A DNA stretch of 64,000 nucleotides, from assembly GCA_945906795.1 (NCBI GenBank), contig CAMDRO010000001.1:1-64000 (forward strand), read 5' to 3'. The DNA is from Spirosoma fluviale. Its GTDB lineage: Bacteria; Bacteroidota; Bacteroidia; Cytophagales; Spirosomataceae. How positions within the stretch are numbered: the stretch's first letter is position 1; each line of letters starts with the position of its first letter. The translations under genes and the position numbers were made by a program. This document shows positions 1 to 9,203 of the stretch, piece by piece. A model generated the notes under the pieces. It worked only from the letters and a program-made list of their open reading frames with translations, did not search any database and was not told the origin of the DNA.

Positions 1-61
1 TAGCAATGACACCCTCTAACATCGTGTCACTCATCTTGGGCATTCTTATAACTTGAGCCAT
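1..61 (-). CDS. Dihydrolipoamide acyltransferase (E2), 5' end only
   Basis: Only the first 20 codons lie in the window; the gene continues past the left edge. The reading frame, absent from the ORF track, starts at an ATG at position 61 and reads MAQVIRMPKMSDTMLEGVIA. This is the first strand of a lipoyl domain of a 2-oxo acid dehydrogenase E2 subunit, most like the pyruvate dehydrogenase acetyltransferase of Bacteroidota. The lipoylated lysine would lie further in, outside the window. It is on the same strand as lepA, 73 bases downstream of its stop. Which 2-oxo acid complex it serves cannot be settled from 20 residues. Confidence 0.75.
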   Translation of the reverse strand, partial: MAQVIRMPKMSDTMLEGVIA

Positions 62-134
62 CTTATTTATTTTGAATCTTAAAATTACGCTTTAAACGCT
101 TCTTTTAAAATTATTTATAAAAAAATTATTTGTC

Positions 135-1922
135 TTAATCTAATTTCAAAACAGCCATAAAGGCTTCCTGCGGAATTTCTACATTTCCTACCTGCCTCAT
201 TCTCTTTTTACCTTTCTTCTGTTTCTCGAGTAATTTGCGTTTTCTAGAAATATCACCTCCATAACATTTGGCTAATACATCTTTTCTTAATGCCTTGACT
301 GTTTCTCTGGCAATTATCTTTTGGCCTATAGCCGCTTGAATAGCTATCTCAAATTGCTGGCGGGGCAATAGTTCTCTTAATTTCTCACATAACCTTTTCC
401 CCCAATCATAGGCTTTGTCTCTGTGAACAATGGCGGATAAAGCATCCACTTTTTCCCCATTCAACATAATATCTAATTTAACCATTTCACCCGGTTCGTA
501 ACCTTTGTACTCATAGTCTAAAGATGCATACCCCCTAGAAATAGTTTTTAAACGATCAAAAAAGTCAAAAACAACTTCAGATAATGGCATGTCAAAGGTT
601 AATTCCACTCGGTCAGTCGTCAAATAAATTTGATTTTTTAATATGCCACGCTTATCCATACACAAACTCATGATGATTCCTGTGTATTCAGATTTAGTAA
701 TAATTTGCGCTTTGATATAGGGTTCTTCAATAATGTTGATCAGGTTGGGCTCCGGTAATTCGCTTGGCGCAGAAACCCACTCTGTTTCACCTGTTGTAGT
801 TAAAACTTTAAATTTAACCGAGGGAACCGTTGTAATAACGGTCATGTCAAACTCCCTCTCAAGTCTCTCCTGTACAATTTCCATATGTAACATACCCAAA
901 AATCCGCATCGAAAACCAAAACCTAATGCCATCGAAGTCTCTGGTTCCCACACTAAGGAAGCATCATTTAACTGGAGCTTTTCCATCGCATCCCTTAAAT
1001 CCTCGAATTCTGAGGTTTCAACTGGATAAATTCCAGCAAATACCATCGGTTTAACTTCTTCAAATCCTTGAATCGCTATTTTACATGGATTCGATACTTG
1101 GGTTATGGTATCACCCACTTTTACTTCCTTTGCTTCTTTAATACCCGAGATTAGGTATCCCACATCTCCGGTCTTAATGATTGATTTAGGTTCTTGCTCT
1201 AATCCTAAGGTGCCAATCTCATCCGCAAAATATTCCTTTCCTGTATTCAGGAATTTAACTCGATCCCCTTTCCTAATTTCTCCATTATACACTCTAAATA
1301 TAACTTCAATACCTCTATAGGAATTAAATGTAGAATCAAAAATAAGGGCTTGTAATGGCGCTTTTGGATCACCTTTTGGCGATGGAATTCTAGCAATGAC
1401 AGCATCTAAAATATTTTGTATTCCGATTCCTTCCTTTCCAGACGCGTGAATAATATCTTCTTTTTTACAACCTATTAAATCAATAATTTGGTCTGAAACA
1501 TCATCTGGCATCGCTCCAGGAAGATCAATTTTATTTAATACGGGTATAATTTCTAAATCGTGGTTAATGGCTAGGTATAAGTTGGAAATAGTTTGTGCCT
1601 CAATTCCTTGTGATGCATCCACAATTAACAAAGCCCCTTCGCATGCAGCTATGGATCTTGAAACTTCATAGGAAAAATCTACATGACCGGGTGTGTCAAT
1701 TAAATTTAACGTATAAATTTCACCGTCTTTCGGATATTGCATTTGAATCGCATGAGACTTGATGGTAATACCTCTTTCTCTTTCTAAATCCATGTCATCC
1801 AATAATTGATGCATCATATCCCTTTTTTGAACCGTATTGGTAAATTCAATTAACCGGTCTGCCAAAGTACTTTTACCATGATCAATGTGTGCGATGATGC
1901 AAAAATTTCGAAGGTTTTTCAT
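135..1922 (-). CDS. lepA: Elongation factor 4 (LepA), ribosome back-translocating GTPase
   Basis: This is a full-length 595-residue translational GTPase of the LepA/EF4 family, which acts on the ribosome during initiation and elongation stress. The G1 loop AHIDHGKST is at residues 11-19, the G3 motif DTPGH near 77 and the G4 motif NKID near 130. The EF-G-like domains follow, then the LepA-specific C-terminal domain with the lysine/arginine-rich [20 protein letters not shown] stretch typical of the family. The length is normal. It is transcribed towards the E2 gene at the left edge and follows the aminopeptidase gene by 48 bases. No Shine-Dalgarno sequence is visible before the ATG, as expected for Bacteroidota. 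Confidence 0.97.
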   Translation of the reverse strand: MKNLRNFCIIAHIDHGKSTLADRLIEFTNTVQKRDMMHQLLDDMDLERERGITIKSHAIQMQYPKDGEIYTLNLIDTPGHVDFSYEVSRSIAACEGALLIVDASQGIEAQTISNLYLAINHDLEIIPVLNKIDLPGAMPDDVSDQIIDLIGCKKEDIIHASGKEGIGIQNILDAVIARIPSPKGDPKAPLQALIFDSTFNSYRGIEVIFRVYNGEIRKGDRVKFLNTGKEYFADEIGTLGLEQEPKSIIKTGDVGYLISGIKEAKEVKVGDTITQVSNPCKIAIQGFEEVKPMVFAGIYPVETSEFEDLRDAMEKLQLNDASLVWEPETSMALGFGFRCGFLGMLHMEIVQERLEREFDMTVITTVPSVKFKVLTTTGETEWVSAPSELPEPNLINIIEEPYIKAQIITKSEYTGIIMSLCMDKRGILKNQIYLTTDRVELTFDMPLSEVVFDFFDRLKTISRGYASLDYEYKGYEPGEMVKLDIMLNGEKVDALSAIVHRDKAYDWGKRLCEKLRELLPRQQFEIAIQAAIGQKIIARETVKALRKDVLAKCYGGDISRKRKLLEKQKKGKKRMRQVGNVEIPQEAFMAVLKLD

Positions 1923-1970
1923 TAATATGGGTTAATATAATTTGTGTATTTAATTATAAAATGAATCTTT

Positions 1971-3260
1971 TTATGAATTCATGATGGTTTCAATTTCTTC
2001 CCAATGAATCGGAATATGATTCATCAAATTGACAGCTCCGTTGTCGGTGATCAGTAAATTATTTTCTAATCTAATTCCTAATCCTTCTTCTCGAATATAA
2101 ATTCCTGGTTCACAAGTTAAAACCATGCCAGGAGCAAATGGTTTATATTTATCCCAAACATCATGTACATCGATCCCTAAATGATGAGCCACTCCATGCA
2201 TGAAATATTTTTTAAATAATGGTTGGTTTTTATCCTGGTTTTCAACCTCCTTACGCGTAAATAAACCTAAATCAATCAGTTTACTTTCCATGTATTTTTC
2301 TACTTCCTTTTGATAATCAACCCAATAGGTTCCCGAAGTCATATGTTGGGTAGCAAAATTTAATACGTCATGCACCGCCTCATACACTTGCTTTTGTCTT
2401 TGTGTAAATCGACCATTTACAGGGATAGTTCTAGTCATGTCAGCATTATAATTGGCATAACAAGCTCCAACATCCAGTAATAACATGTCTCCATCTTTAC
2501 ATGCTAACGTGTTTTCAATATAATGTAAAACACAAGCATTGGAGCCAGAAGCTATAATAGGAGTATAGGCAAAGCCATTACTTCGATTTTTGATAAACTC
2601 ATGAATGAATTCCGCTTCAACTTCATACTCAAATACACCAGGTTTCGTGAATTTTAATATTCTTCTAAAGGCTTTCTCCGTAATATCAATGGCTTTTTGT
2701 AAGGCTTCTATTTCTATGCTTTCCTTTTGCATTCGGATAACATTCAATAAAGGAGCTAGCCTTTCGATCTTATGTAAGGGATATTTTTCCTTAATTTCTA
2801 AGTTTAATCGGTCATTTTGGGTTTCAACTTTTGAGGCATTTCGAATATGTTCATTATCGATTAAAAAGATCTGTTCTGCACTGTAAACGATGTTTTTAAG
2901 TATTGGCTCAAAATTACTAGTCCATTGAATATTTTTTATACCTGAAATATCAAAGGCTTCCTGTTTTGTAAATTTATAACCCTCCCAAATTTCAATGAGC
3001 TCTGAGGTTTCTTTGACAAAAGCCATTTCCTTATACTGTTCTTCAGGGGCATCTGGGTAAAGTACCAGTAATGTTTCTTCTTGGTCTAATCCTGTTAAAT
3101 AATACAAGTCAGAATTCTGTTTAAAACCCATCGTGCCATCTGCGTTGGTTGGCATAATATCATTCGAGCTAATGATTACTATAGACTTAGGAGGCAAAAG
3201 ATCAATTAATTTAGCCCTATTTTTTATAAATAATGTTGACGATAATTGTTCGTAGCGCAT
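1971..3260 (-). CDS. pepP: Xaa-Pro aminopeptidase (aminopeptidase P, M24B)
   Basis: This is a 429-residue metallopeptidase that removes an N-terminal residue preceding proline. The N-terminal half has the aminopeptidase P creatinase-like domain (SNDIMPTNADGTMGFKQNSD, then YYLTG). The C-terminal pita-bread domain shows the dinuclear metal ligands: DVGACYANYNADMTRT with both Asp ligands, HHLGIDVHD with the His, and the Glu ligands in EPGIYI and RLENN. No signal peptide is seen, so it is probably cytoplasmic. It starts one base from the stop of the upstream methyltransferase gene, so the two are probably co-transcribed, although their functions are not obviously linked. Confidence 0.94.
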   Translation of the reverse strand: MRYEQLSSTLFIKNRAKLIDLLPPKSIVIISSNDIMPTNADGTMGFKQNSDLYYLTGLDQEETLLVLYPDAPEEQYKEMAFVKETSELIEIWEGYKFTKQEAFDISGIKNIQWTSNFEPILKNIVYSAEQIFLIDNEHIRNASKVETQNDRLNLEIKEKYPLHKIERLAPLLNVIRMQKESIEIEALQKAIDITEKAFRRILKFTKPGVFEYEVEAEFIHEFIKNRSNGFAYTPIIASGSNACVLHYIENTLACKDGDMLLLDVGACYANYNADMTRTIPVNGRFTQRQKQVYEAVHDVLNFATQHMTSGTYWVDYQKEVEKYMESKLIDLGLFTRKEVENQDKNQPLFKKYFMHGVAHHLGIDVHDVWDKYKPFAPGMVLTCEPGIYIREEGLGIRLENNLLITDNGAVNLMNHIPIHWEEIETIMNS

Positions 3261-3261
3261 A

Positions 3262-4026
3262 CTATTTTTTACATAAATATATGATTTCTTCTAATGGTAA
3301 TGCCATTTTTTTTGCTTCAGATAGGCCAATTTTTTCAACCATATTAATTTCTTCCACTTGAAATCCTGATTTTTTTAATTGGTTTCCATAATCTCTCCCA
3401 TAAATTCGTAGATGATCATCTTGCAAAAAATGCTTTTCTCGTTCTTTGGGATTGGTTATGCTGGCATCCTCATAGGTCGTTTCTAGGTCATATCTTTGTG
3501 GACTTTGGCAAAGAGCAAATCCGTCTTTTTTAAGCACACGCCTTATTTCTTGCATGCATTGTACGTCATCTTGTACATGTTCCAAAACATGATTGCAAAA
3601 TACTACATCGAATGTGTTGTCTTCAATAGGTATATGATGAAGATCCATTTTAACCTTTGCTAAAGGAGATTCAATATCAGCTGTAATATAATTTTCACCT
3701 AAATATTTTTCAAATCTTTCTATAAAGCAATATTCAGGAGCCAAATGTAATACTTTAGGTTTGCTAGTGTAAAAATTGGTCTCAATTTTTAAAAATAAAT
3801 GCATTAATCTATGCCTTTCTAAACTTAAACATGATGGGCACAAAGCATTTTCCCTAGGAAACATTCTACCATAGGGCAAAAACTTACTAAAAGATTTATG
3901 GCAAATTGGGCAATGAACTTGATCGCCTCGTAAAACCAAACTATATAGCTTGATTAATTTATGAGCAAATAATTGAATGAATTTTCGTGGGATATTTCTT
4001 AAAACCCAACTAATTAAGTATTTCAT
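3262..4026 (-). CDS. Class I SAM-dependent methyltransferase with Cys-rich N-terminus
   Basis: This is a 254-residue protein with two parts. Residues about 39-70 hold two CxxC pairs (CPICHKSF and CPSCLSLERHR), which look like a small zinc-binding knuckle. Residues about 90-200 form a methyltransferase type 11 Rossmann fold: VLHLAPE in place of the usual glycine-rich motif I, the acidic YITADIE of motif II, and VVFCNHVLEHV of motif IV. The substrate cannot be read from sequence. Similar proteins are often found near glycan or cell-surface genes, but none are adjacent here. It precedes pepP by one base. The upstream terminator at 4038-4069 separates it from the DUF1080 gene, so it needs its own promoter. 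Confidence 0.82.
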   Translation of the reverse strand: MKYLISWVLRNIPRKFIQLFAHKLIKLYSLVLRGDQVHCPICHKSFSKFLPYGRMFPRENALCPSCLSLERHRLMHLFLKIETNFYTSKPKVLHLAPEYCFIERFEKYLGENYITADIESPLAKVKMDLHHIPIEDNTFDVVFCNHVLEHVQDDVQCMQEIRRVLKKDGFALCQSPQRYDLETTYEDASITNPKEREKHFLQDDHLRIYGRDYGNQLKKSGFQVEEINMVEKIGLSEAKKMALPLEEIIYLCKK

Positions 4027-4037
4027 ATAACAAAAAA

Positions 4038-4069
4038 AAGGAAGGTTTTTCGATAAAAAAACCTTCCTT
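4038..4069 (-). terminator. Rho-independent terminator of the DUF1080 gene
   Basis: An inverted repeat AAGGAAGGTTTTT / AAAAACCTTCCTT has a very short loop and is followed on the minus strand by a run of eight T. It sits just after the stop codon of the DUF1080 gene and before the methyltransferase start. Confidence 0.8.
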
Positions 4070-4089
4070 AATTAAAATTTAGATCTTTT

Positions 4090-4851
4090 TTACATTTCTC
4101 GAATCCATATATTTCGAAAACTTACTTGATTACCATGATCCTGTAAGCTTATTGGTCCGGGTCCATGTACTGGGTTTTTGGGTTGGCCTATATACTCCGT
4201 TGTTCCTTGGATTTTAGTGTGATTTTGAACAACAACCCCATTATGAATAACGGTTACATAAGCTGGCGTGTCAATTCCTCCATTGATCGTAAATTTAGGA
4301 GCTGTATAAATTATATCATACGTGTTCCATTCTCCCATCTTAGAAGTGACATTGACTAATGGCGCGCTTTGCTTATAAATACTTCCAGCTTGTCCATTGC
4401 GATAAGTTCTGTTCTGATATGAATTCATTACTTGAACTTCATACATTCCTTGCATGAAAACACCACTATTTCCCTTTCCTTGACTTTTTTTAGTATCAGG
4501 TTCCATAGGTGATCTCCATTCAATATGTAATTGATAGTTTTCAAATTTTTGCTTGGTCGAGATATTACCTGTTTTGCCAACCACCGTCAATGACTTTTCT
4601 GATGGATCTACCTTCCACAAAGCAGGGGAACCATCTTTTGCTGATTCCCAATTATTTAAATCTTTTCCTTCAAATAAGATGATCGCATCCGAAGGAGTTA
4701 TTCCAGGTGTAATTACCTTTACTTCTGGATCCCAATATTCAGTGATTTCAGGATTTGTTGGATTAACAACTGCGTGCCTATGATCTTGCGCATTAACTTT
4801 AAACACTAAAGTAAAAACCGCAATGGCCAAAATTGATAATGATTTTTTCAT
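4090..4851 (-). CDS. Secreted DUF1080 (3-keto-disaccharide hydrolase-like) protein
   Basis: This is a 253-residue exported protein with an N-terminal signal peptide (MKKSLSILAIAVFTLVFKVNAQ, cleavage expected after NAQ or nearby). The mature part is a single concanavalin-like beta sandwich of the DUF1080 family. It begins near SDAIILFEGKDLNNWES and contains LHIEWRSP, GNSGVFMQG and the C-terminal GPISLQDHGNQVSFRNIWI. DUF1080 proteins act on glycans in the periplasm or at the cell surface, and some members hydrolyse 3-keto-glucosides; the substrate here is unknown. It appears to be a single-gene unit, bounded by a strong terminator downstream and the terminator of the small basic gene upstream. 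Confidence 0.88.
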   Translation of the reverse strand: MKKSLSILAIAVFTLVFKVNAQDHRHAVVNPTNPEITEYWDPEVKVITPGITPSDAIILFEGKDLNNWESAKDGSPALWKVDPSEKSLTVVGKTGNISTKQKFENYQLHIEWRSPMEPDTKKSQGKGNSGVFMQGMYEVQVMNSYQNRTYRNGQAGSIYKQSAPLVNVTSKMGEWNTYDIIYTAPKFTINGGIDTPAYVTVIHNGVVVQNHTKIQGTTEYIGQPKNPVHGPGPISLQDHGNQVSFRNIWIREM

Positions 4852-4870
4852 ATTTTTATAGGTTTTAGAT

Positions 4871-4896
4871 AAAAAAAAACCGGTAAAAACCGGTTT
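4871..4896 (-). terminator. Rho-independent terminator of the 47-residue basic protein gene
   Basis: A perfect stem AAACCGGT / ACCGGTTT with an AAAA loop is followed on the minus strand by nine T. It begins 20 bases after the stop of the small gene at 4916-5059. Confidence 0.8.
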
Positions 4897-4915
4897 AAAT
4901 ATAAAGATATAAAAA

Positions 4916-5059
4916 TTACTTATTAAAAGTAGCTTTGATTTCTTCTACATCTACCAATTTGATAATTGGTCTACGTTTTAAAATTTTGATAGCGGCTACC
5001 TTATTGTTTGCTACTGCCTTATTTCTTCTGTCTTTACGTTTTAATCTTGTTACAGCCAT
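4916..5059 (-). CDS. Conserved small basic protein, probably ribosome-associated
   Basis: This 47-residue frame is too short for the ORF track. It starts with ATG and begins MAVTRLKRKDRRNKAVANNK, ending VEEIKATFNK. It is strongly basic in its first half. Small basic proteins with this style of start (MAxTRLKRK...RNK) are, from memory, common conserved hypotheticals in Bacteroidota. Association with the ribosome is my inference from composition and size. The gene has its own promoter matching the Bacteroidota consensus exactly (5079-5110) and a strong terminator (4871-4896), so it is a highly expressed single-gene transcript rather than a chance frame. One possibility is a lineage-specific ribosomal protein such as that named bL38, but I cannot confirm identity. 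Confidence 0.8.
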   Translation of the reverse strand: MAVTRLKRKDRRNKAVANNKVAAIKILKRRPIIKLVDVEEIKATFNK

Positions 5060-5078
5060 GTCTTTAAAATTTGGTATG

Positions 5079-5110
5079 CAAAAATAGCTATTCTAGGTTA
5101 TTTATCAAAA
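5079..5110 (-). promoter_or_regulatory. Bacteroidota-type promoter for the 47-residue protein
   Basis: On the minus strand, TTTTG (5110-5106) is followed by exactly 19 bases and then TATTTTTG (5086-5079). This matches the Bacteroidota housekeeping consensus TTTG-N19-TAnnTTTG. The predicted start of transcription is about 13 bases before the ATG at 5059. Confidence 0.7.
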
Positions 5111-5146
5111 ATATTACGCATAATTAATTAATTTTGTTTTTTATAT

Positions 5147-6496
5147 ATGATGCAAAAGCCAAGCAACGCAAGAGGAACTAGAGATTTTGGGCCAAAAGAA
5201 ATGGTCAAAAGGAATTATGTTTTTTCAATAATCAAAAAACATTTTGAACGATTTGGTTTTCAAAATATTGAAACTCCATCGATAGAAAATTTAGCCACTT
5301 TAATGGGTAAATATGGCGATGAAGGTGATCAGTTACTTTTTAAAATTTTAAATTCGGGTGATTTTCTAAAAGATATTTCCTCAAATGATCTAACATCTGG
5401 GTATAAAATTCTTTCACAAAAGATTGTTGAAAAGGGTTTAAGATATGATCTAACGGTACCTTTTGCTCGTTTTGTTTCCATGAACAGAAGTGAATTACCA
5501 TTTCCATTTAAACGATATCAAATACAACCTGTTTGGCGAGCAGATAGGCCTCAAAAAGGTCGATATAGAGAATTTTATCAATGCGATGCCGATATTATTG
5601 GATCAGATTCTTTAGTCAATGAAGCGGAATTAATTTCTCTATTTCAAGCTATTTTTTCGGAATTAAACTTAAACGTCCAATTATTAATTAATTCCAGAAA
5701 AGTATTAACAGGATTGGTTGATGCGTTAGGGATGATCGATAAGTTTACTTCATTTGCAATCGCCTTAGATAAATTAGATAAAGTAGGTTGGGATATTGTT
5801 AAAAACGAATTATCTGAACAAGGATTTGAAATTGAAAAACTTAATATATTAAAAGGTATCCTTGAGTTTGAAGGATCGAATGATCAAAAAATTGCAAATT
5901 TAAAATCATTTTTAACTGATTCTGAGATTGGCTTAGCCGGATTAAAAGAAATAGAGGACGTTCTTTCCTTTTCTGCAGACCAAACTAATATTAATTTTGA
6001 CGTCAAATTAGCACGGGGATTGTCCTATTACACGGGACTTATTTTTGAAGGTAAAGCAGTAGATCTTGCCTTTGGAAGTATCGTTGGCGGTGGGCGTTAT
6101 GATAATTTAACGAGTTCATTTGGTTTACCGAACATGTCAGGCGTTGGAATATCTTTTGGTATTGAAAGGATCATTGACGTCATGGACACTTTGGAATTAT
6201 TACCTGCGGTTGATTCTAGTGCTTGCAAAGTTTTGTTCACTTATTTTGATCCTAAAGGCCAAATAAAATGTTTAAGTTTAGCAAATTCATTGCGTGCTAA
6301 TGGAATTTCATGTGAGGTTTACCCAGACATAACGAAAATCAAAAAATCATTTGAATACGCAGATAAAAAAGGTATTAAGTTTGTCGCTGTAATCGGCTCT
6401 GAAGAAATTAAATCAGGTTTAATTTCGCTTAAGGATATGATTAATGGAAGCCAAGAAGAACTTTCTTTGCTTCAATTAACGGAAAAGTTATCTTAA
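5147..6496 (+). CDS. hisS: Histidyl-tRNA synthetase
   Basis: This 449-residue class II synthetase charges tRNA-His. The N-terminus [19 protein letters not shown] is the family start. Motif 2 lies around [20 protein letters not shown], the histidine-binding signature is [15 protein letters not shown], and motif 3 is [11 protein letters not shown]. The C-terminal anticodon-binding domain follows from about residue 355. Either of the two leading Met codons could start it. A TAATTTTG box (5129-5136) lies only about 10 bases before the ATG, which would give an unusually short leader if it is the -7 element; no good -33 element accompanies it. The stop codon shares a TTAA with the stop of the convergent pgi gene. 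Confidence 0.96.
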   Translation: MMQKPSNARGTRDFGPKEMVKRNYVFSIIKKHFERFGFQNIETPSIENLATLMGKYGDEGDQLLFKILNSGDFLKDISSNDLTSGYKILSQKIVEKGLRYDLTVPFARFVSMNRSELPFPFKRYQIQPVWRADRPQKGRYREFYQCDADIIGSDSLVNEAELISLFQAIFSELNLNVQLLINSRKVLTGLVDALGMIDKFTSFAIALDKLDKVGWDIVKNELSEQGFEIEKLNILKGILEFEGSNDQKIANLKSFLTDSEIGLAGLKEIEDVLSFSADQTNINFDVKLARGLSYYTGLIFEGKAVDLAFGSIVGGGRYDNLTSSFGLPNMSGVGISFGIERIIDVMDTLELLPAVDSSACKVLFTYFDPKGQIKCLSLANSLRANGISCEVYPDITKIKKSFEYADKKGIKFVAVIGSEEIKSGLISLKDMINGSQEELSLLQLTEKLS

Positions 6497-8142
6497 GACC
6501 TCCACGCTTTAAATTTGTTGATTAACCCATTGGTCGAGCTATCATGAGAATTGATTATTTGATCGCTTTCTAATTCGGGTAATATGGAATTGGCTAATTG
6601 CTTTCCTAATTCTACTCCCCATTGATCATAACTGAATATATTCCAAATAATTCCTTGTACAAATATCTTATGCTCGTACATAGCAATTAATGAGCCTAAA
6701 GTTTTAGGCGTAATTTGTTTTACAAGGATGGAGTTGGTTGGCCTGTTGCCCTCAAAAACTTTGAATGGGCTAAGTTTATTTATTTGATCAATGGATAAAC
6801 CTGCTTTTTGTAACTCCAAATCCACTTCGTCTTTTGTTTTTCCATTCATTAACGCCTCCGTTTGAGCGAAAAAATTAGACATTAATAAAGTGTGGTGATT
6901 CCCAATTTTATTGTGTGTATTGGCTGGGGCAATGAAATCAGCAGGGATCAATTGGGTTCCCTGGTGTATTAATTGATAAAACGCATGTTGGCCATTTGTT
7001 CCCGGTTCACCCCAAATTACAGGACCTGTAGGATAGCTAACTCGATTTCCATTACGGTCGACCGATTTGCCATTTGATTCCATATCTCCTTGTTGGAAAT
7101 AAGCAGCAAAACGATGCATATATTGATCATATGGCAAAATAGCATGCGTATTGGCATTAAAGAATTGAGTATACCAAACTCCTAATAAGGCTAATATAAC
7201 GGGAATATTAGTTTCATAAGCCTCATTCGCGAAATGTACGTCCATCTCATTAGCCCCTAATAACAAGAGCTCAAAATTTTCAAATCCAATACTTAATGCA
7301 ATCGACAGTCCAATCGCAGACCACAGTGAGTAACGTCCACCGACCCAATCCCAAAATACAAACATATTTTGAGCGTCAATACCAAACTTTTCGACTTCGT
7401 TTTTATTGGTCGACATCGCCACAAAATGCTTAGAAACATACTCCATTTCTTTTGCATCAGCTAAAAACCAATTTCTTGCAGAAAAGGCATTCGCCATCGT
7501 TTCTTGCGTGGTAAATGTCTTTGAAGCAATTAAAAATAAAGTCGTTTCTGGGTCTAGTTTTTTTAATGTTTCTGATATATGTGTTCCATCTACGTTACTT
7601 ACAAAATGTATATTTAAATGATTCTTATATGCTTTCAACGCTTCTGTGACCATCACTGGGCCTAAATCTGAGCCGCCTATTCCAATATTAACTACATCGG
7701 TAATGGACTGGCCCGTATAGCCTTTCCATTGACCTTGAATAACTTGGTCACAAAAAGTCTTCATTTGGTTTTTTACCAATTGAATATCGAGCATGATATT
7801 TTTACCGCCAATGATAATTTCAGAATTTTTTTTAGCTCTTAAGGCTGTATGTAGAACAGATCTGTTTTCTGTAACATTGATAATATCACCTGAAAATTGA
7901 GCATTAATGGCTGATTTTAAACCGGTTTGATGGGCTAATTCAATCAAATTGTTGAATGCTTGTCGGTCCAATAAGTTTTTAGAATAATCGAAAAATAGAT
8001 CGTTAAACTCTAGACTGAATTCGTTTTGTCTTTGTTCGTTTGCATCAAATAAGCTTTTGATGCTCGACTTCTTAAGCCGATTAAAGTCATTTTTTAAATT
8101 AGTAAAGGCTAGCGTTTCAGTAAAATCTTGGTTGGTAAGCAT
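6493..8142 (-). CDS. pgi: Glucose-6-phosphate isomerase
   Basis: This 549-residue enzyme interconverts glucose-6-phosphate and fructose-6-phosphate in glycolysis and gluconeogenesis. The sugar-phosphate-binding signatures are visible: [11 protein letters not shown] near residue 155, [14 protein letters not shown] near 270, and [19 protein letters not shown] near 380, which carries the catalytic Glu and His region. The length is that of the E. coli-type enzyme. It converges on hisS with a 4-base overlap and stands alone on its strand, the peroxiredoxin gene upstream being separated by a terminator. Confidence 0.97.
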   Translation of the reverse strand: MLTNQDFTETLAFTNLKNDFNRLKKSSIKSLFDANEQRQNEFSLEFNDLFFDYSKNLLDRQAFNNLIELAHQTGLKSAINAQFSGDIINVTENRSVLHTALRAKKNSEIIIGGKNIMLDIQLVKNQMKTFCDQVIQGQWKGYTGQSITDVVNIGIGGSDLGPVMVTEALKAYKNHLNIHFVSNVDGTHISETLKKLDPETTLFLIASKTFTTQETMANAFSARNWFLADAKEMEYVSKHFVAMSTNKNEVEKFGIDAQNMFVFWDWVGGRYSLWSAIGLSIALSIGFENFELLLLGANEMDVHFANEAYETNIPVILALLGVWYTQFFNANTHAILPYDQYMHRFAAYFQQGDMESNGKSVDRNGNRVSYPTGPVIWGEPGTNGQHAFYQLIHQGTQLIPADFIAPANTHNKIGNHHTLLMSNFFAQTEALMNGKTKDEVDLELQKAGLSIDQINKLSPFKVFEGNRPTNSILVKQITPKTLGSLIAMYEHKIFVQGIIWNIFSYDQWGVELGKQLANSILPELESDQIINSHDSSTNGLINKFKAWRS

Positions 8143-8203
8143 AATAAAATGATTGTTTTTAACAGATAGGCGAAATTAAGGAATTTTAATGGATTGAATA
8201 CAT

Positions 8204-8243
8204 AAAAAAAAGGCGAAGGACATTTTAGCCAAATTCTCCTTTT
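8204..8243 (-). terminator. Probable terminator of the peroxiredoxin gene
   Basis: AAAAGGAGAA / TTCGCCTTTT on the minus strand forms a 10-base stem with one mismatch and a 16-base loop, followed by a run of eight T. It lies 20 bases after the peroxiredoxin stop codon and before pgi. Confidence 0.6.
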
Positions 8244-8264
8244 AAATATTAGAATTTATTTAGA

Positions 8265-8900
8265 TTATAAATTCGGTTGAGGTGTTTTTCTCAAATATGG
8301 TTTAATACTTGTAAATCCCTTTGGAAATTTGGTCACAGCATCAGCATCTGATACAGCAGGGATAATAATAACATCTTCTCCATGGACCCAATCTGCCGGC
8401 GTTGCCACTTGGTAATTAGCCGTTAATTGCAATGAGTCAATCACACGTAATATTTCTGTGAAATTTCTTCCTGTAGAAGCGGGATAGGTTAATGTTAATT
8501 TTATTTTTTTATCTGGCCCTATGATAAAGACGGATCTTACCGTTGCTTTTTCAGAAGCATTTGGGTGGATCATATCGTAAAGCAATGCTACTGTTTTTTC
8601 AGGATCTGCAATAATTGGGAAATTCATTTGTACTGAATTAACCTCCTCAATATCAGGTACCCATTTGTTATGAGATTCTAGAGAATCCACAGAAATAGCT
8701 ATGGCTTTTACGCCTCTTTTAGTAAATTCTCCGTTAAGAAAGGCAGTTTTCCCTAATTCAGTCGTACATACAGGCGTAAAATCAGCAGGGTGACTGAAAA
8801 ATAATGCCCATGAATCTCCGATCCATTCATGGAAGGATATGTGCCCTAAAGTTGATTCCGCTTGGAAATCGGGTGCGATGTCACCTAAACGTAAGCTCAT
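8265..8900 (-). CDS. 1-Cys peroxiredoxin (Prx6 type)
   Basis: This 211-residue thiol peroxidase reduces hydrogen peroxide and organic peroxides. The peroxidatic cysteine sits in HPADFTPVCTTELGKT near residue 45, with the conserved Arg in ATVRSVFIIGP near 120. The long C-terminal extension (DWVHGEDVIIIPAVSD) is that of the Prx6/AhpC-TSA 1-Cys subgroup rather than bacterial 2-Cys AhpC. A TAAATTTG box at 8942-8935 could be its -7 promoter element, giving a leader of about 30 bases. It lies just downstream of the terminator of the tRNA-like RNA, so it is probably transcribed separately. Confidence 0.94.
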   Translation of the reverse strand: MSLRLGDIAPDFQAESTLGHISFHEWIGDSWALFFSHPADFTPVCTTELGKTAFLNGEFTKRGVKAIAISVDSLESHNKWVPDIEEVNSVQMNFPIIADPEKTVALLYDMIHPNASEKATVRSVFIIGPDKKIKLTLTYPASTGRNFTEILRVIDSLQLTANYQVATPADWVHGEDVIIIPAVSDADAVTKFPKGFTSIKPYLRKTPQPNL

Positions 8901-8960
8901 ATTGATTTTGTATAAATGTATATTTTTTCTCTACCAAATTTATAGACTTTTATCTAAATA

Positions 8961-8990
8961 AAAAAGCAATCCTAAAATAGGATTGCTTTT
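8961..8990 (-). terminator. Rho-independent terminator of the tRNA-like RNA
   Basis: A perfect 13-base stem AAAAGCAATCCTA / TAGGATTGCTTTT with a 3-base loop is followed on the minus strand by further T residues. It lies 33 bases after the CCA of the tRNA-like gene and before the peroxiredoxin promoter. Confidence 0.8.
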
Positions 8991-9026
8991 AACATTACAC
9001 TTCATCAACAAACTAAAAACGAATGG

Positions 9027-9169
9027 CTGTAGGAGAAGGATTCGAACCTCCAAGATGTGGTTAGCCACGACACAGAACTAACTTAGTGGTCAACCCGTTA
9101 TGCCGCGTTTATCCCAGAATCACCACCCCCGAGACAGGAGGGCACGTCTGCCAATTTCATCACCCTACA
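9027..9169 (-). ncRNA. tRNA-like RNA with a 74-base variable region
   Basis: Read on the minus strand, the 143 bases fold as a tRNA whose variable region is greatly enlarged. The acceptor stem TGTAGGG (9169-9163) pairs with TCCTACA (9034-9028). G at 9027 is the discriminator, and an encoded CCA follows (9026-9024). The D-arm (ATG, AAATTGGCAGA, CGT) has the three-pair, GG-containing form of class II tRNAs such as tRNA-Leu. The anticodon arm CCCTC-CTGTCTC-GGGGG puts GUC, an Asp anticodon, at 9135-9133. The T-arm is GGAGG-TTCGAAT-CCTTC (9051-9035). Between anticodon arm and T-arm lie 74 bases, including a hairpin GGTTGACCAC/GTGGCTAACC (9095-9086 with 9068-9059; one mismatch, one G-U). A normal class II variable arm is about 10-25 bases. 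It has its own promoter and terminator. It is too short for a tmRNA and lacks its ORF. Whether it is charged, and its role, are unknown. Confidence 0.75.
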
Positions 9170-9203
9170 ATAAAATTAACTACCTTTGTAATTAATATGT
9201 TAA

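Noticed and set aside
733-1320. Plus-strand ORFs opposite lepA and similar antisense ORFs across the window
   Set aside because: They are shadows of well-recognised genes on the other strand and carry no recognisable motif.
5129-5136. TAATTTTG as the hisS promoter
   Set aside because: It would place the transcription start only about five bases before the ATG and lacks a -33 element, so I did not list it as a feature.
9027-9169. tmRNA or group I intron-containing tRNA as an explanation for the tRNA-like RNA
   Set aside because: It is far too short for a tmRNA and has no tag reading frame or usual tmRNA 5' end. The extra bases are in the variable region, not the anticodon loop, and are too few for a group I intron.
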